64,000 nucleotides of DNA from Rosellinia necatrix (GCA_021209875.1 JAGYVD010000002.1:930001-994000); one strand, 5' to 3'. Numbered from the stretch's first letter, positions 35,077 to 46,266 are shown. Program-made: numbers and translations. Notes: generated by a model from the letters alone, not told the origin.

Positions 35077-35703
35077 ATGCCATCGAGAAAGGTCAAACTC
35101 ACCCGTAACGAGGATGGCTCTCTTACACTAACTGCCTACCACGATCCTTTGCAAGAGATCACATTCATCTGGCACGAGAAGCGGATTGACGTGCTGTCCC
35201 TGCCGCTAATAAAACGCCTCAGATCCGGCGTCTTTGAGACGCTCTATGAAGGCCGCGCAGCTGTCGCCAAAATCGCCTGCTTTGAGTGGCAGATTCCGAG
35301 CCTCATCCGCGAGACATGGGCATATTGCGTCTTGACTGAAACCCAACGACCCAGTGGCGGCCCTCTCATTGCGCCTGAGTTTCTGGGCCACTTGACGGAG
35401 AATGGCCGTGTGATGGGCTTCCTTATGGAGAAATTGGAAGGTAGAGTTGCGTGCTCAGATGACCTAACGCAATGCGCGGCTTTGTTAAAAAGGTTGCACG
35501 GACTAGGAGGCCTAGGACTTGTCCACGGAGATGTAAACCGGTATAACTTTATTGTTGAAGAATGTTGTCGTGGATGTGTTGTTCGTCTAGTGGACCTGGA
35601 GCATGCGCAAGACTATGACGAGAAACTGGCGCATGCAGAACTCGAGTCACTTCCCGCTGAGTTGGCTGAGGAGACGGGACGCGGCTCTAGCATTACTAAC
35701 TAG
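35077..35703 (+). CDS. Kinase-like (APH/Bud32-type fold) protein, possibly N-terminally truncated
   Basis: 208 aa from the ATG at 35077; the frame is also open upstream to 35026 without an ATG. Features: VFETLYEGRAAVAKIACFEW with a candidate ATP-binding Lys, APEFLGHLTENGRVMGFLME, catalytic loop LVHGDVNRYNFIVE (H-G-D-x-N-x-x-N-F), metal-binding VVRLVDLEHAQ (D-L-E in place of DFG) and C-terminus LAEETGRGSS. This is the small, fungal-expanded kinase-like family often mislabelled alpha-galactosidase A; substrates are unknown. It sits in a repeat-rich island, and its N-terminal strand is separated by a frame change at about 35026, so it may be a pseudogene. Two bases after the stop comes a 31-bp palindrome. 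Confidence 0.65.
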   Translation: MPSRKVKLTRNEDGSLTLTAYHDPLQEITFIWHEKRIDVLSLPLIKRLRSGVFETLYEGRAAVAKIACFEWQIPSLIRETWAYCVLTETQRPSGGPLIAPEFLGHLTENGRVMGFLMEKLEGRVACSDDLTQCAALLKRLHGLGGLGLVHGDVNRYNFIVEECCRGCVVRLVDLEHAQDYDEKLAHAELESLPAELAEETGRGSSITN

Positions 35704-35705
35704 GC

Positions 35706-35736
35706 TGGTGATTCAGCCATGATGGCTAAATCACCA
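35706..35736. repeat. 31-bp near-perfect palindrome next to the kinase-like stop codon
   Basis: Left arm TGGTGATTCAGCCAT and right arm ATGGCTAAATCACCA pair at 14 of 15 positions around a single central G at 35721. It could fold as a hairpin in the transcript, or be the fused terminal inverted repeats of a deleted element. Confidence 0.85.
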
Positions 35737-38414
35737 TTGTTCATAATTTGGACTCTAGCCACTGCTGCAGGCCGTGGTTTTAATCCCGTGCCTCTACACC
35801 CTGTCGACGGTCCCAGATGAGCATAATTCAGGTCAAGCAGAGCAAGGTTGTAAGGTCGTCCGACTTTCCGACGTCCCAGCCCGGGTCTTCAAAGCGTTAG
35901 GTAGGAACAGAAGATAGGTAGGGGGGTTTGGGGGAGAAGCCGCGATAGAGGTACAGTCAGCACTTGGCCGTACCCTAAACGCGAGGCAACCAGAGCGAAC
36001 AGGTAGCCTAACCTAGAATAATGCCAATATTACATCTTTGTTTATCTAGAGGTCCATGTTTCACGCGTTTTAGGGCGGGCATAATAAACAAGATATTAAC
36101 TAGCATGGCGTGAATAGCTAGGCTGCCGATGCACAGGATCAATAGATGCTATATATAGACGGGGACTCTGGCTAGAACACCGTCATACGAGATCAGTGGA
36201 TATCAGATGTGGACAAGGCAGATCAAGATGTAAATGACACTAAATATACCGGAGAGGCTCCTGTGCCGGCTCCTGTTTAGGGCTATAAGATGAGAGATCA
36301 GTCGGTGGCCGTACGTTTCGGAACAATATCTCATTCTCAGCGGCGGCGTAGGGTCTAAATACGCCAGCAAAACAAGAGAAGAAAAAAAAGCCCAAGAACA
36401 AGTACCCGAGGAACACTACCGGCAGACAGAAACTTGGCCGTGACCACTTTTGTCTCAAGCCCTTCTCCTAATTCAGAGCCACATGATACAAGCCAGTCAG
36501 ACCTAGCACAAGACAGTCGGAAAATAACAATTCTTATGCAACAAGACAGAGAAAAATAAAGGATTAAAGAATGCCGGCGTTGTTCCCTCATCGGCATTAT
36601 AAAAAAAAAAAGCACAATAAAAGAACCTAGGGCCAAAATTGTTCTATATAACAAATATGGCCAAGGTATCTTTTTATAAGACTAGCTTATAAAAGCGATT
36701 TTTTGTCTGAGCGTAGATGCAAAGAGCTTTTTAGCAGATTTAATCCTGTAGATAATATTACGGTGATAAATAATCAGATCAGCAGGCTAATTGGCTTAGC
36801 CTGCAGTCGTCGACAAGTAGTTCAGTTTGCTATAATAACCCGTACTATCGCAATAGCAATACCCAGGGTCCCTGCTGCCGGAAGATCTAAACACAGGACT
36901 CCCACGATGAAAACCGCAAAGATAAAGAGAGAGATATCTGTTCTGAACATAGGAAATAGCTGTAGTGTTGTGTTGCCTTAACGCATTATCTTATTTAAAT
37001 AATAACCGCGACAAGGAGTTTAAATGTTTATATCAACGATAGTGGCCAGTTCTGGACATCTGGTGCCTGTTTCCTGACCACTCTAAAAATAGCATGTTGG
37101 TCGGTTGTATTTGATCTTGTACTGTTACGCGGGTCTATCCTAGCATGTCCTATCTCGCCAATAGGAAGCATACGCGCCCAACAGATTAAACGACTGGTTC
37201 GGACTGATAATACGAAGGAGTCACAAGGCCTTGTCGTATGCAGCAGGAACTAACATGCATAAGGGGGCTATAGCCCAACATTCTGAAGAACTCCAAAAGG
37301 TCTCTCCAGGGCCCAGCGAAAGGCGCATAAAAAAAGGGGGTTCTCTCCCAGCGAACAAAAGGAGAACAGAAGGTCATAGCCCCTTTGAGAGCCCTAGAGA
37401 TTTATTAGCCGAATTGATTCTATTCCAAGCCCTAGAAATCTAGCCCTTGTAACATGTACGGAATCGGCCTCTGGAAATCGATGTTGCAACAATTATATAG
37501 TTTTTCGAATACATAGCAAATTGCAAGGCTGCTTAACAATACATAAAATTCAATGCTCACTTTATTAATTTCATAATAGTGATTAATTGTTATCATGTCC
37601 TTATTTTAGTTATATCTTTTTGCTTTCTCTAAGAGTTAAGAGGACGAGGGCGCCACTCTGCAGCTGGGCCAGGCTACAGATAGCGACTATAAGAAAATAC
37701 AAATCCCATAAAACTTCTTTTTGCCTGGGGTTGCGACAAGACGTTGGTTAGCGGAGGAAGATATACTTAAGGGGATGATGAAGTAGATATGCTGTTTTAG
37801 AAACAAGTAGAGGAAAGCTGAATTGTTAGGCCAATAGATCACATAGCGAGGTACCAGCTACTCTAGGGGTAGCTCTAAAGGTATAATTATGTATATAAAG
37901 ACTGAAGGCCTCCCACCTAGATGGTAGGCCCAGGAATCAATGATATTAAGCCCTACCCTTATACTTGGCTATCTACCTGCTACCCAGCTGCTACCTCATA
38001 GTGACTAGACCTCACTCTGGGCAATCCTAACATGACATGAATAAAAATACTGTATTAATCCTTTACTAGCACAAGCAGATCCAGAGCGATACAGATGAGT
38101 TCAAATTAAACCATGCACTAGTACGATCGAAACTGCGTCTTAGTACGGACATGTCGCTAGATGATAGGGCTTCGCACCTGTCGTGCGCTGTTTCCGGCGC
38201 TGCAAGAGCCTGTTCCTGATAGACTGGAAGAAGCAGCCTGATTGGCCAGTCTTTACATGGCAAGAAAATAACAAAAAAAGCAGTGGCCAGAGCTCCCTTC
38301 CTCCCCGGCGTTGCCGGTTTGTGGACAGTGCTAGGCTTCGTCAACATCTAGCATCGACTGACCTACACTAAGGTCATCTTTCTAGACAACGGCTGTGTCT
38401 GCCTGTACTCTACC

Positions 38415-38576
38415 TGTCACGGAACTAGTTCTAACCTAAGGACCCCACTAGGGCACGGGCCAGAATACTGTATATAAAAGAAGCGAGTAGCTGGCGACTG
38501 ACCAAGCGAGGAGTTTTCCCTCCTTGTGCAATAACATAAGTCATTTCTGGAACTACCAGCAGTGTGAACTGTGACA
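38415..38576 (+). mobile_element. Solo LTR, family A, copy 1, with 5-bp target duplication
   Basis: 162 bp bounded by TGTCAC and GTGACA, i.e. TG..CA ends within a 6-bp inverted repeat. It is flanked by CTACC on both sides (38410-38414 and 38577-38581), a 5-bp target-site duplication as made by LTR-retrotransposon integrase. A TATATAAAAG box lies at about 38471. It is similar along its length to 46464-46624. No internal retrotransposon genes were seen nearby. Confidence 0.85.
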
Positions 38577-38790
38577 CTACCAGCTCTTAGGGAGACGACC
38601 ATGTCTTATTAGGTCTGAGTCCAACCAGAGAGATACTATTATATAATAAGCCAATAGAATGTAGCCACTACCTAAAACAACTTAGACATGTTCCACTTGC
38701 AGCCAGCATGTGCTTTATCTAATTCACGCCCTGACTACCAGGTCAGATCAGGCATACTCCAGCCTCTAGCTGGGCTCCGATTATGCAAGT

Positions 38791-38810
38791 AACTTCCTAG
38801 GAAGTCGCTT
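38791..38810. repeat. Palindromic motif, copy 2 (identical 20 bp at 32661)
   Basis: The same AACTTCCTAGGAAGTCGCTT as at 32661. Here the flanks extend it to a 28-bp imperfect palindrome starting GCAAGTAACTTCC. Confidence 0.7.
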
Positions 38811-39072
38811 GCATGGAAGCAAATATAAAGGCAGTGCATTAGTGCCTAAGGATCAGCTTGATACATCAGTAGCTTAATAAACCCTAGGCTCAAAAGGTGG
38901 GACAACAGAGGTAAAGTTCCATTGGATATCCAATTGGTCCATGTAGTTATAATTTACGGACCAACATGAGACCCGTTGGGCAGGCCAAGCACGGGAAAAC
39001 GGGCCAATGGCGTACCACCGGCTGGACTAGGAGAAGCGTCTCTATGATCTCCGTAGAGACAAGAGAGAACTA

Positions 39073-39093
39073 TCTCTGTAAGAATTACAGAGA
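39073..39093. repeat. Perfect 9-bp hairpin TCTCTGTAA/TTACAGAGA
   Basis: Inverted repeat with a 3-nt loop (GAA), adjacent to LTR-like repeat B copy 3 and probably part of it. Confidence 0.7.
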
Positions 39094-39104
39094 CGGCACC
39101 AGAG

Positions 39105-39231
39105 AGAAGGAAGGAAATACTATATAGCCTCAAGGGCTCTCCTATGTATCTAGTCTTTCCTTACTTCACGCTTCAATCCAAGCATACGCTCAGTTCTTGG
39201 AATCGACTGTATGGGAGTAACCTCCTGACCA
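39105..39231 (-). repeat. LTR-like repeat family B, copy 3 (inverted)
   Basis: The reverse complement starts TGGTCAGGAGGTTACTCC and carries GATTCCAAGAACTGA, GATTGAAGCGTGAAGTAAGG and a CTATATAGTA box. Similarity to copies 1 and 2 fades after CCTTCCTTC. Two hairpins follow it on the minus strand (39073-39093 and about 39035-39060). Confidence 0.65.
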
Positions 39232-40238
39232 CTTCCCTTCATCCAGCCTGAGTCAAACCCCGGTCTCTTTACCCAGCTCATCCACCAGTTAGGGGTACCT
39301 AGGTATCAACTGCGCTGTGCTTTCATGACGTTTGGTCTCTGGATGACCCCGGTTTGCTTTCGCTCGTGCCACGGCCGGTCCTTGCATTCATCATTGGTTT
39401 TTTTTTCCCTACCTCCGGCGATTACGAAGATCGCTTGGCCAGAGAGAGTGATGTAACAGTGGACGATCAACAACGCTTGCGGGCTCTACAGCAGTGCTCG
39501 GGGACACAGAAGCACCTGAAAATCCCGAAGACGAAGTAGATTTCCATTACGTTTGTTTCGTGAAGTTGGATGGAGATCAACATGGTATCCTAAAATACTC
39601 GCCTATTTTGTCTTGCATTCACAAACCCATCGAAGTCGGAGTCACTCGGAGTTGATCGAGCTAAACCTCTAAACCTCTGTTAGGATATGGGCTGGCTTAT
39701 AGGGTACAAGCTTGGGTACCTAGGTATGTCCTACCTAGTCTATCGATAAGTATGATATCAAAGTATAGTTATCTGTCGCAGGTTTGATTGGTCAGAATAG
39801 TCCACTATGGGGACCCTAGCGACAGAAGTCGTGGGGGCTCTGCGGGGCAAGAGAGCATGCCGCTAATCGATTGGGATTTTTTCGACAAAAAAGGAACCGG
39901 GATCAAAGTTGTCGATAAGACAAGACATACAGACTGAACAGAAGCTTCCATCTTTCCGAACCCTCGCCTTTTGGCCCTCCCTTCCTCCATACAATTCAAT
40001 TCGACACCCGGAAGAGGAGTAACGTGCGCTATCCCGCCAACTTTTTTCCGAACAAAAAAAAAAAAAAAGAAAAAAGAACATATACATCCAGCGGAAAGGA
40101 TTAGATATCCCGATCCCGACACAGCAGCAGCAGGAACGAAGCAACCAACCAAGCAAGCAAGCAAGCCGAGGCTATCTATAGACCGAGAGAGAGAGACACA
40201 CACACGAGAAGAAGAACCATTCCCCGCCGACGAATAAA

Positions 40239-40502
40239 ATGCCCAAGTCAAAACGAGCCAGGGTAGTCCACGCGACGGCGGTGACGAAGAAGTCGCGCGA
40301 GCACAAGGAGCGGCTATTCGAGAACGTGCGGGAGTGCATCCCGCAATACCAGCACTGCTTCGTCATCACCGTCGACAACATGCGGAATACCTACCTCAAG
40401 GACGTGCGGCAGGAGCTGTCCGATAGCCGGTAAGGCGTGTCCTGTCCTGTCCCGTTCCTGCCACCATTCCATACATACAAACACATACATACAAACACAT
40501 AC

Positions 40503-40533
<31 letters not shown>

Positions 40534-41217
40534 TTTATACATACATACATAAACATAAAAAGCTAACCAACAATGATGTGGTTTAAAAAAAAAAACAGCC
40601 TCTTCTTCGGCAAGACGAAACTGATGTCGCGCGCGCTCGGCCACACGCCGGAGGACAGCCAGGCGGACAACATGCACAAGCTGACGCCGTACCTGCGGGG
40701 CGCGGTCGGGCTGCTCTTCACGAACCGGGCGCCCGGCGCGGTGCGGGCGTACTTCGCGGGGCTGCGGCGGGCGGACTTCGCGCGCGCCGGCTCCTCGGCG
40801 CCGCGCGGTTTCGTCGTCCCCCGCGGCCCCGTCATGTCGACGGCGGGCGAGGTGCCGGCCGAGCACGACGTGCCCATGGGCCACGCGGTGGAGCCGGAGC
40901 TGCGCCGGCTCGGCGTGCCGACGCGCATGGTCCGGGGCCGCGTCGTCCTCGGGGACGCCCCCGACGGCGCCGCCGACGACGACCGCCGCGGCTACGTCGT
41001 CTGCCGCCCCGGCGACGTCCTCGACGCCCGCCAGGCCCGGCTCCTCAAGCTCTTCAGCGTCTGCATGGCCGACTTCACCATCCGCGTCGTCGCCTACTGG
41101 AGCGCCGCCACCGCCGAGGTCACCAAGGTCGACGCCGACGCTGCTACTGCTGCTGCTGATGATGATGATGCTGGTGCCGACGACGCCGGCGATTCGGACG
41201 GTGCGGATGACGAGTAG
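40239..41217 (+). CDS. mrt4: Ribosome assembly factor Mrt4
   Basis: Exons 40239-40429 and 40599-41217 (269 aa). The 169-nt intron (GTAAGG..AGCTAACC..ACAG) joins [20 protein letters not shown]. Hallmarks of the P0-like Mrt4 family: [10 protein letters not shown] at the start, [69 protein letters not shown] and [20 protein letters not shown]. The C-terminus is an Ala/Asp acidic tail. Family knowledge: a nucleolar protein that occupies the P-stalk site on pre-60S particles until replaced by P0. Exon 2 is extremely GC-rich at third codon positions. The start is the first ATG, in an A-rich context. Confidence 0.95.
40470..40558. repeat. CATA/CA microsatellite filling the mrt4 intron
   Basis: ATACATACAAACACATACAT-type repeats and (CA)n run almost from the donor side to the branch site, making up about half of the intron. 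Confidence 0.9.
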
Positions 41218-42387
41218 TAAAGTAGTCAAAAACCTTGTGGATCTGTTCTGTCTATACTACATCGTCTCTCATATCTTTTTTTTTTTTTTTTTTTCTCTCC
41301 TCGCGCTGGGAAGGGGGCTCAATGTTTTTTTTATTTTTTTTATTTGGTCGTGTTTTGTTCTCAGGCATCTTATGGCGATACCACCGGTTGCTGGCGTTTT
41401 TGTGGTAGGCGGTAAAAGAAAAAAAACGTACTTATTTTTTGTTAAAAAAAAGATGATAAAACGGACATTACAATCCACATCTCACTTCTGCACCTTTCTG
41501 CGTGATTTTTTTACATCTTAGCTTGGTGGTACCAAGGCCAGCTAGCGAGCCAGTTCATTTAGGTTAGAGTCGGTCAGGGGTGGCTGGTTCCCAGGCTGTC
41601 AATGTCACATGCAGTGATGAATATCATAGTATTTTGCAAACAAACAACATGGTTATGGAAGGGGGAAGGGGGAGGGCGCGAACAGCACTGCTTTATCGGC
41701 AACCTAAGGGAATCCTTGAGAGACTCTTGCCGGTCAGCGACTGGCATTATTTTGGGGGGGGGGAAGTTATTCCACCTATTACATAAAATGCATTGATCTG
41801 ATGATGAGTCTTCCAGCGCACGCATCTCCTCACGGTCAGTAGGCTCGAAAACGGATTTCTTACCTCTCTGACCTTACCTCTTCAATCTCGTCTTCCAGCT
41901 TCCGGGATATCGCCATTTTATATTCTGTCTGTGCTGGGGGGTTGTGTGGTGGCCACTGCGTTGACTAGCGGTAGTAATATAGTACATGAGAACTCGTCAT
42001 TACCTTTCCTGTGTCGGAGGGGTAACAAACTCTGGATCCCCGCTGGGATTACGGCGGAGGCTCTACGGCCCTCCGTTGCTATCTCGTGGTCTTTAGGGTT
42101 GCGGATTCGGGGCAGGCCCCCTCAGGAGCAAGTCCGGTCGTCTTTTACCTTAAGGAGTATTGGGGGGTATTATATTGATACAAATAGGGTCGAGGCGGGG
42201 CGGGGCGTCTTGTCGAAACGGGCTACCTGCTGCTTTTTTCATTCTTCTTTATTCGTCTTACCCTTGCTTACCCTTGGTGACAAAAGGCAGGGAGAAGAGT
42301 GAAAAAGTCGGAATAGCAATTGCGGAAAACAGGAGGATGGCACGTACCCACCAAGACAGCACGATGTTGTCTCGATAAGAGGCGACC
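41218..42387. other. Convergent spacer between mrt4 and the U1-70K gene
   Basis: No supported gene. It contains T17 at about 41278-41294 downstream of mrt4 and a G-run at about 41754. A minus-strand ATG at 41916 with a good donor is noted in the findings but not accepted as a gene. Confidence 0.55.
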
Positions 42388-43895
42388 TTAATAGCGGCGA
42401 ATCTTCCGTGGGTCCTCGTAGCCGCCTTCGTACCCACGCTTCCGGCTGTCATCATCTCTCTCGCGGTCGTGGTCGCGCTGCTCCCGCCGGTCACGGACGG
42501 GCTCGAAATTTGCGCCTGTTCGTCTGTCTCGGTCGTATCGTGCCGGGGGTCCACCAGATCTGTCATCAAATGAGCGGGGGCCAGAGCGTGAATACCCACC
42601 ACCTCCACCTCCACCACCGCCGGCTCGGTCGCGGTCACGTTCGCCACGATCACGGTCACGAGCACCTCCGTACCGACCGTCAGATCCCGGGCCGGCTGGG
42701 GCGTTAGGAGGGGCATAGCCATTCGGCTGGCCGAAGCCACGATCACGGCCGCCACCAAACCCACCGGCGCTTCCTCCTCCTCGGAAGCCTCGGTCTTGGC
42801 CACGGAAACCTCCACGGCCGCGACCTCCTTGGAAACCACCCCGGAAGCCGCCATCGCGTGCACCAAACCCTCCGCCGAAACTACCGGGGCCCGTGGGTCG
42901 AGGCGGCGCCGCCTTGGTATAGCCTCGGCCACCCAAACCACCGCCAAGTCGTCGGGGCTTCCATCCTTTCACTGTCCGGCCTCTTTCAACATCTACCTTG
43001 ATCCGGCGGTCTTTGATGCGAATTCCATCGCAACCTTCTAAAGCAGCTAATCGCACGTGCGCAGCGACGCGCATTTGTCAGTCAAGCCCAAACAACATTC
43101 ATACCTTGGCATCTACGTAGGGGGGGAAATAGGAGAAGAGATAGGCAAGCCTGAGGGCCAAATCTCGAGCGAGAAAGACATGTACATGAATAATTTTCGG
43201 ATCGGTGTAAGCGGTCTAGAAGGGATTTAATGGCAGTATTACCTCTCATGTCTTTCTCACGATCAAATACAACGAAAGCGTATCCTCGGTGGGGTTTCTT
43301 CTTCTTATTGGGTCGCTCGTGTGCATGGGTATCTGTGATGATGCGGATCTACGACGACGTCAGCGTCTCGGGCGGGAACGAGGGTCGGACAGCATGGAAC
43401 CGAGGGAGGGGACTTACACGCTCGATGGGCCCGAAGCGACCAAATTCCTTCTCGAGGTCACTTTCATTTGCCTCGTAGCTGAGTCGCGCAACAATCAAGG
43501 TCTTGAACGGATCACCGCGAACGTTGTTATCATCGGCAGGGTTGTCTGTGGGGAAAGGCAAATAGCATCAGCATTCATCGAGCCTGTATGTATAGGGTCG
43601 CATAGAATGGGGCCAATCGCGGATGAGACTCACAGCCGCTAGGTCCCTCGGTTAGCAGCTTCACCTGCTGCTCCTGCTTCTCCAACTTCTTGCGATCACG
43701 CGCCTGTAGCCAACTCTCGGTGGGAATATGGCCATCCTGCTCCTTGTATGCTGCGAGGTGGGGGAGGTAGTCAGCAAGACCCCCGATCTTGTTGGTCCTT
43801 CGTTCCTCGGCCGGGTGGTCGGGCGCGGGCAGCCATCGCAAAGGAGGCCGTGGCGCGAAGAGCGCCAGGAGGTTGGGCGGGAGCTTGTCCGTCAT
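42388..43895 (-). CDS. SNRNP70: U1 small nuclear ribonucleoprotein 70 kDa
   Basis: Four exons on the minus strand: 43895-43634, 43545-43418, 43348-43243 and 43046-42388, giving 384 aa. The introns (88, 69 and 196 nt) keep phase through SG|YNPADDN, GPIER|IRIITD and [12 protein letters not shown]-terminal U1-70K region: [22 protein letters not shown]-recognition motif: RNP2 [13 protein letters not shown]1 [10 protein letters not shown]. The conserved [19 protein letters not shown] follows. The tail is Gly/Arg-rich and then Arg/Asp-rich, as in fungal orthologues. Family knowledge: binds stem-loop I of U1 snRNA and helps recognise 5' splice sites in the nucleus. The RRM is split over three exons, so single-ORF calls see only fragments. 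Confidence 0.95.
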
Positions 43896-45114
43896 TCTCT
43901 ATCTAGGCAACCAGCAGTTGAGAAGTTAGACGATAGACTCTGCAAAAAAAACAAAAACAAAATATAGCTGGCAATGTATGCGATGCGATGCGACGACTCT
44001 CATGCTACGGAACGCGCTAGGGCTCGAGTTGATGATGGAAGCGAGCGAGTATGAAGGAGAAAAGATGTGTCGCGTCCCAGAGACCAGAAATTCTGGATAC
44101 AGCAGCAACTTCGCCTTTAGCCAATTGTTATCAGTTATAATTACATAATTAATTATGAATAAATGCATATAACGATTTAGAGGTACCTACACGCTAGGTA
44201 GATACTTAGGCAGGTGCCTAACTTACCAGACCTGCCCCGTTTAGTACTAGTTTTAAAATAAACTGGAAATACATGATTACACAGTAAATGGCAGATATTG
44301 TAACTAGATCACGACCATACCCCGTGATGAAACCACACCCATCTGTTAATTCTACCCGCCAACTCCCTCAGAGCTCCCTTTATTTATATAAATACACAGT
44401 TTTTATTTATTTATTTATTTGTTTTAATTTCTTTCAGAGTGCTTCGTATGAATAACAGCGAAAATGTCCCTTGACCATGCATATACTTAAGCACCCATCA
44501 CACTGGCCACGCCCATGGCTGTATTGACACTGGTTGGGGTGAGAAACTATAACCAAGCCCTCGTCACGATGAACAGTTGTCACAGTACGACTGTGACAGC
44601 ACATAAGTGGCTACAGACCGTCAAGTGTTTGACTGGACAACGTTCCACTTTTGCTATCCTCTTAATATCGGCGGTGCTAGGCGGTGCCGTGGTTGATGCT
44701 GCAGCACTGTTCTATGAAAACATCTTATCGTGTCATCTATAGGCCTTTTGTCGGCCATTCTCCTCTGAGGGCAAGGTGGTGTGTCGTATCGGTCGTCACT
44801 TAATGATCATGCTAGAGTGGATAGAGAGGAAGACATCCACGGTCCTGATATGAGGGTGGGTGCCACGGAACTAAGTCCTGGGGGCTGGGCTAACGTATTA
44901 CACATAAACCAAATAATTAAAGACTGCGAAGAAAGGGAGATCTTCTTTCCTTGTGTGCAAAGTTATTGATAGAAATACCGGTATTTTGGCTGGGGTGTTG
45001 ACAAGGTTGGCAACATCCACCTCTTCGTGTTGGAGGCCTATCTATCTATATGCCTGCCTAGTTCATGACCTATATAGTAAAGATATCCCTCACATCCTCT
45101 ATCTCGCCACTACA
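43896..45114. other. Intergenic, start of second accessory stretch
   Basis: No supported gene. AT-rich from 44100 to 44450, with a TTTA repeat at 44401-44420. The first part should contain the U1-70K promoter. Confidence 0.55.
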
Positions 45115-46266
45115 CTACTCTTCCCTCAGGGCTGCCAGGATTTTGTCAAGCCCCTGGATGTCCCCTTCCAGGGTTCCATATTTGTCCTCGTCCACCCAGC
45201 CGATTGTGTTCCCACCACCGAAATCTAGAACAATAGCATCGCCCTCATCGTCAATCAGCACGTTATCCGTCTTTACATCACGCCACAGCACCCCGACCTC
45301 GTGGAGCCGCATGACCGAGTTCTTGATTTGTTCCCCCCACTTTGTCCTCATGGCCGCGGATGCCTCCGTCTTTGGCAGACTCCCATCTTTCACGTTTTGT
45401 AGAATCCAGCGAAGGTTGCTATGCTTGTGAGGGATATAGCTTAGAAGCATGGCGATGATACCGGTATGAGACCTAACGATCCCTATATATAGATGTAATT
45501 CGCATTGTCAGTTTCGTAGACTATTATGTGATTATGTTGCTAAATAGGGCCTCTTACCTTTCAGCTTCGGAAACTTCAACTCGTCCCCTAGTCGCCTAAT
45601 TTTATGGTACACACTGAGCTCGTTGGCTAGCGTGGTCCCAAAAATAGGATGCATAGAGACCTTGCATATCATCATCTCTCCATCTACTTCAACTCTCCAT
45701 ACTAAGCTGTAGACACGTGCGATCAAGATAACCCCGGACGGATCAAAAACCGGTACTTCGAGGTCTGGGGCAATCTCCTGAAGCCGTTGATCTGATAAGG
45801 GTGGGAATCGATCTGGTCTCTCGTAATCTATCTTACGAGCTATGAGCTTATCGTCTTCTGTTGTAATTTGTAAGACATAACTTGGCGGGTATAGTTCTTC
45901 TTCAAGGGTTCTGGGCTTTGGTAGTGGGCTTCTCGGGGCTATTCCTCGCATCAACGGGAAGCACACATCGGACGCAAGCTCCGCGAGCTTGTCGTGTAGC
46001 TTGGTTTTCTTTTCTTCCTTCTCTTCGGTCGGCGTGTCGTAGCTTAGGTCGTGGATTTCTGTAATTATTTTACCCTCGATGGACTGATCAAGGTCATAAT
46101 CCTGAGGAAGGTCATTGGGATTGCTGCTTGCGAGAACACTGAACAAGACTCCCTGATAGGAATAGTCTATCATCACAGAACATGACCATTCGCAGTCTTC
46201 CAGATACTCGTATCCCCTACATTTGGGTCTGGGCTCAGAAGATGCCTCAAGAGTCTTATCGGCCAT
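45115..46266 (-). CDS. Atypical fungal protein kinase
   Basis: Exons 46266-45558 and 45482-45115 (358 aa); the 75-nt intron (GTAAGA..CTGAC..TATAG) joins PKLKG|IVRSHTG. The N-terminal 190 residues match no domain I recognise. The kinase part is short: a divergent glycine loop, VDGEMMICKVSM with the probable ATP-binding Lys, NELSVYHKIRRLGD (helix C Glu), catalytic loop VLWRDVKTDNVLID in which HRD is WRD, and VLDFGGGNT for DFG. The protein ends 30-odd residues later (GDIQGLDKILAALREE), so the C-lobe is truncated relative to typical kinases, as in other lineage-expanded fungal kinase-like families. Function unknown. It lies beside a solo LTR in a gene-poor stretch. Confidence 0.75.

Larger units (their letters stand above)
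35737..40238. other. Gene-poor, repeat-rich island (right part)
   Basis: About 4.5 kb with no supported gene. Parts are AT-rich (36550-37000, 37480-37640). It includes a solo LTR (38415-38576), the palindromic motif (38791-38810) and LTR-like repeat B copy 3 (39105-39231). An ORF at 37231-37443 has no recognisable motif. The mrt4 promoter occupies the last few hundred bases. Confidence 0.6.

Noticed and set aside
37231..37443. 70-codon ORF ending LLAELILFQALEI
   Set aside because: No recognisable family, AT-rich repeat context, no supporting upstream frame.
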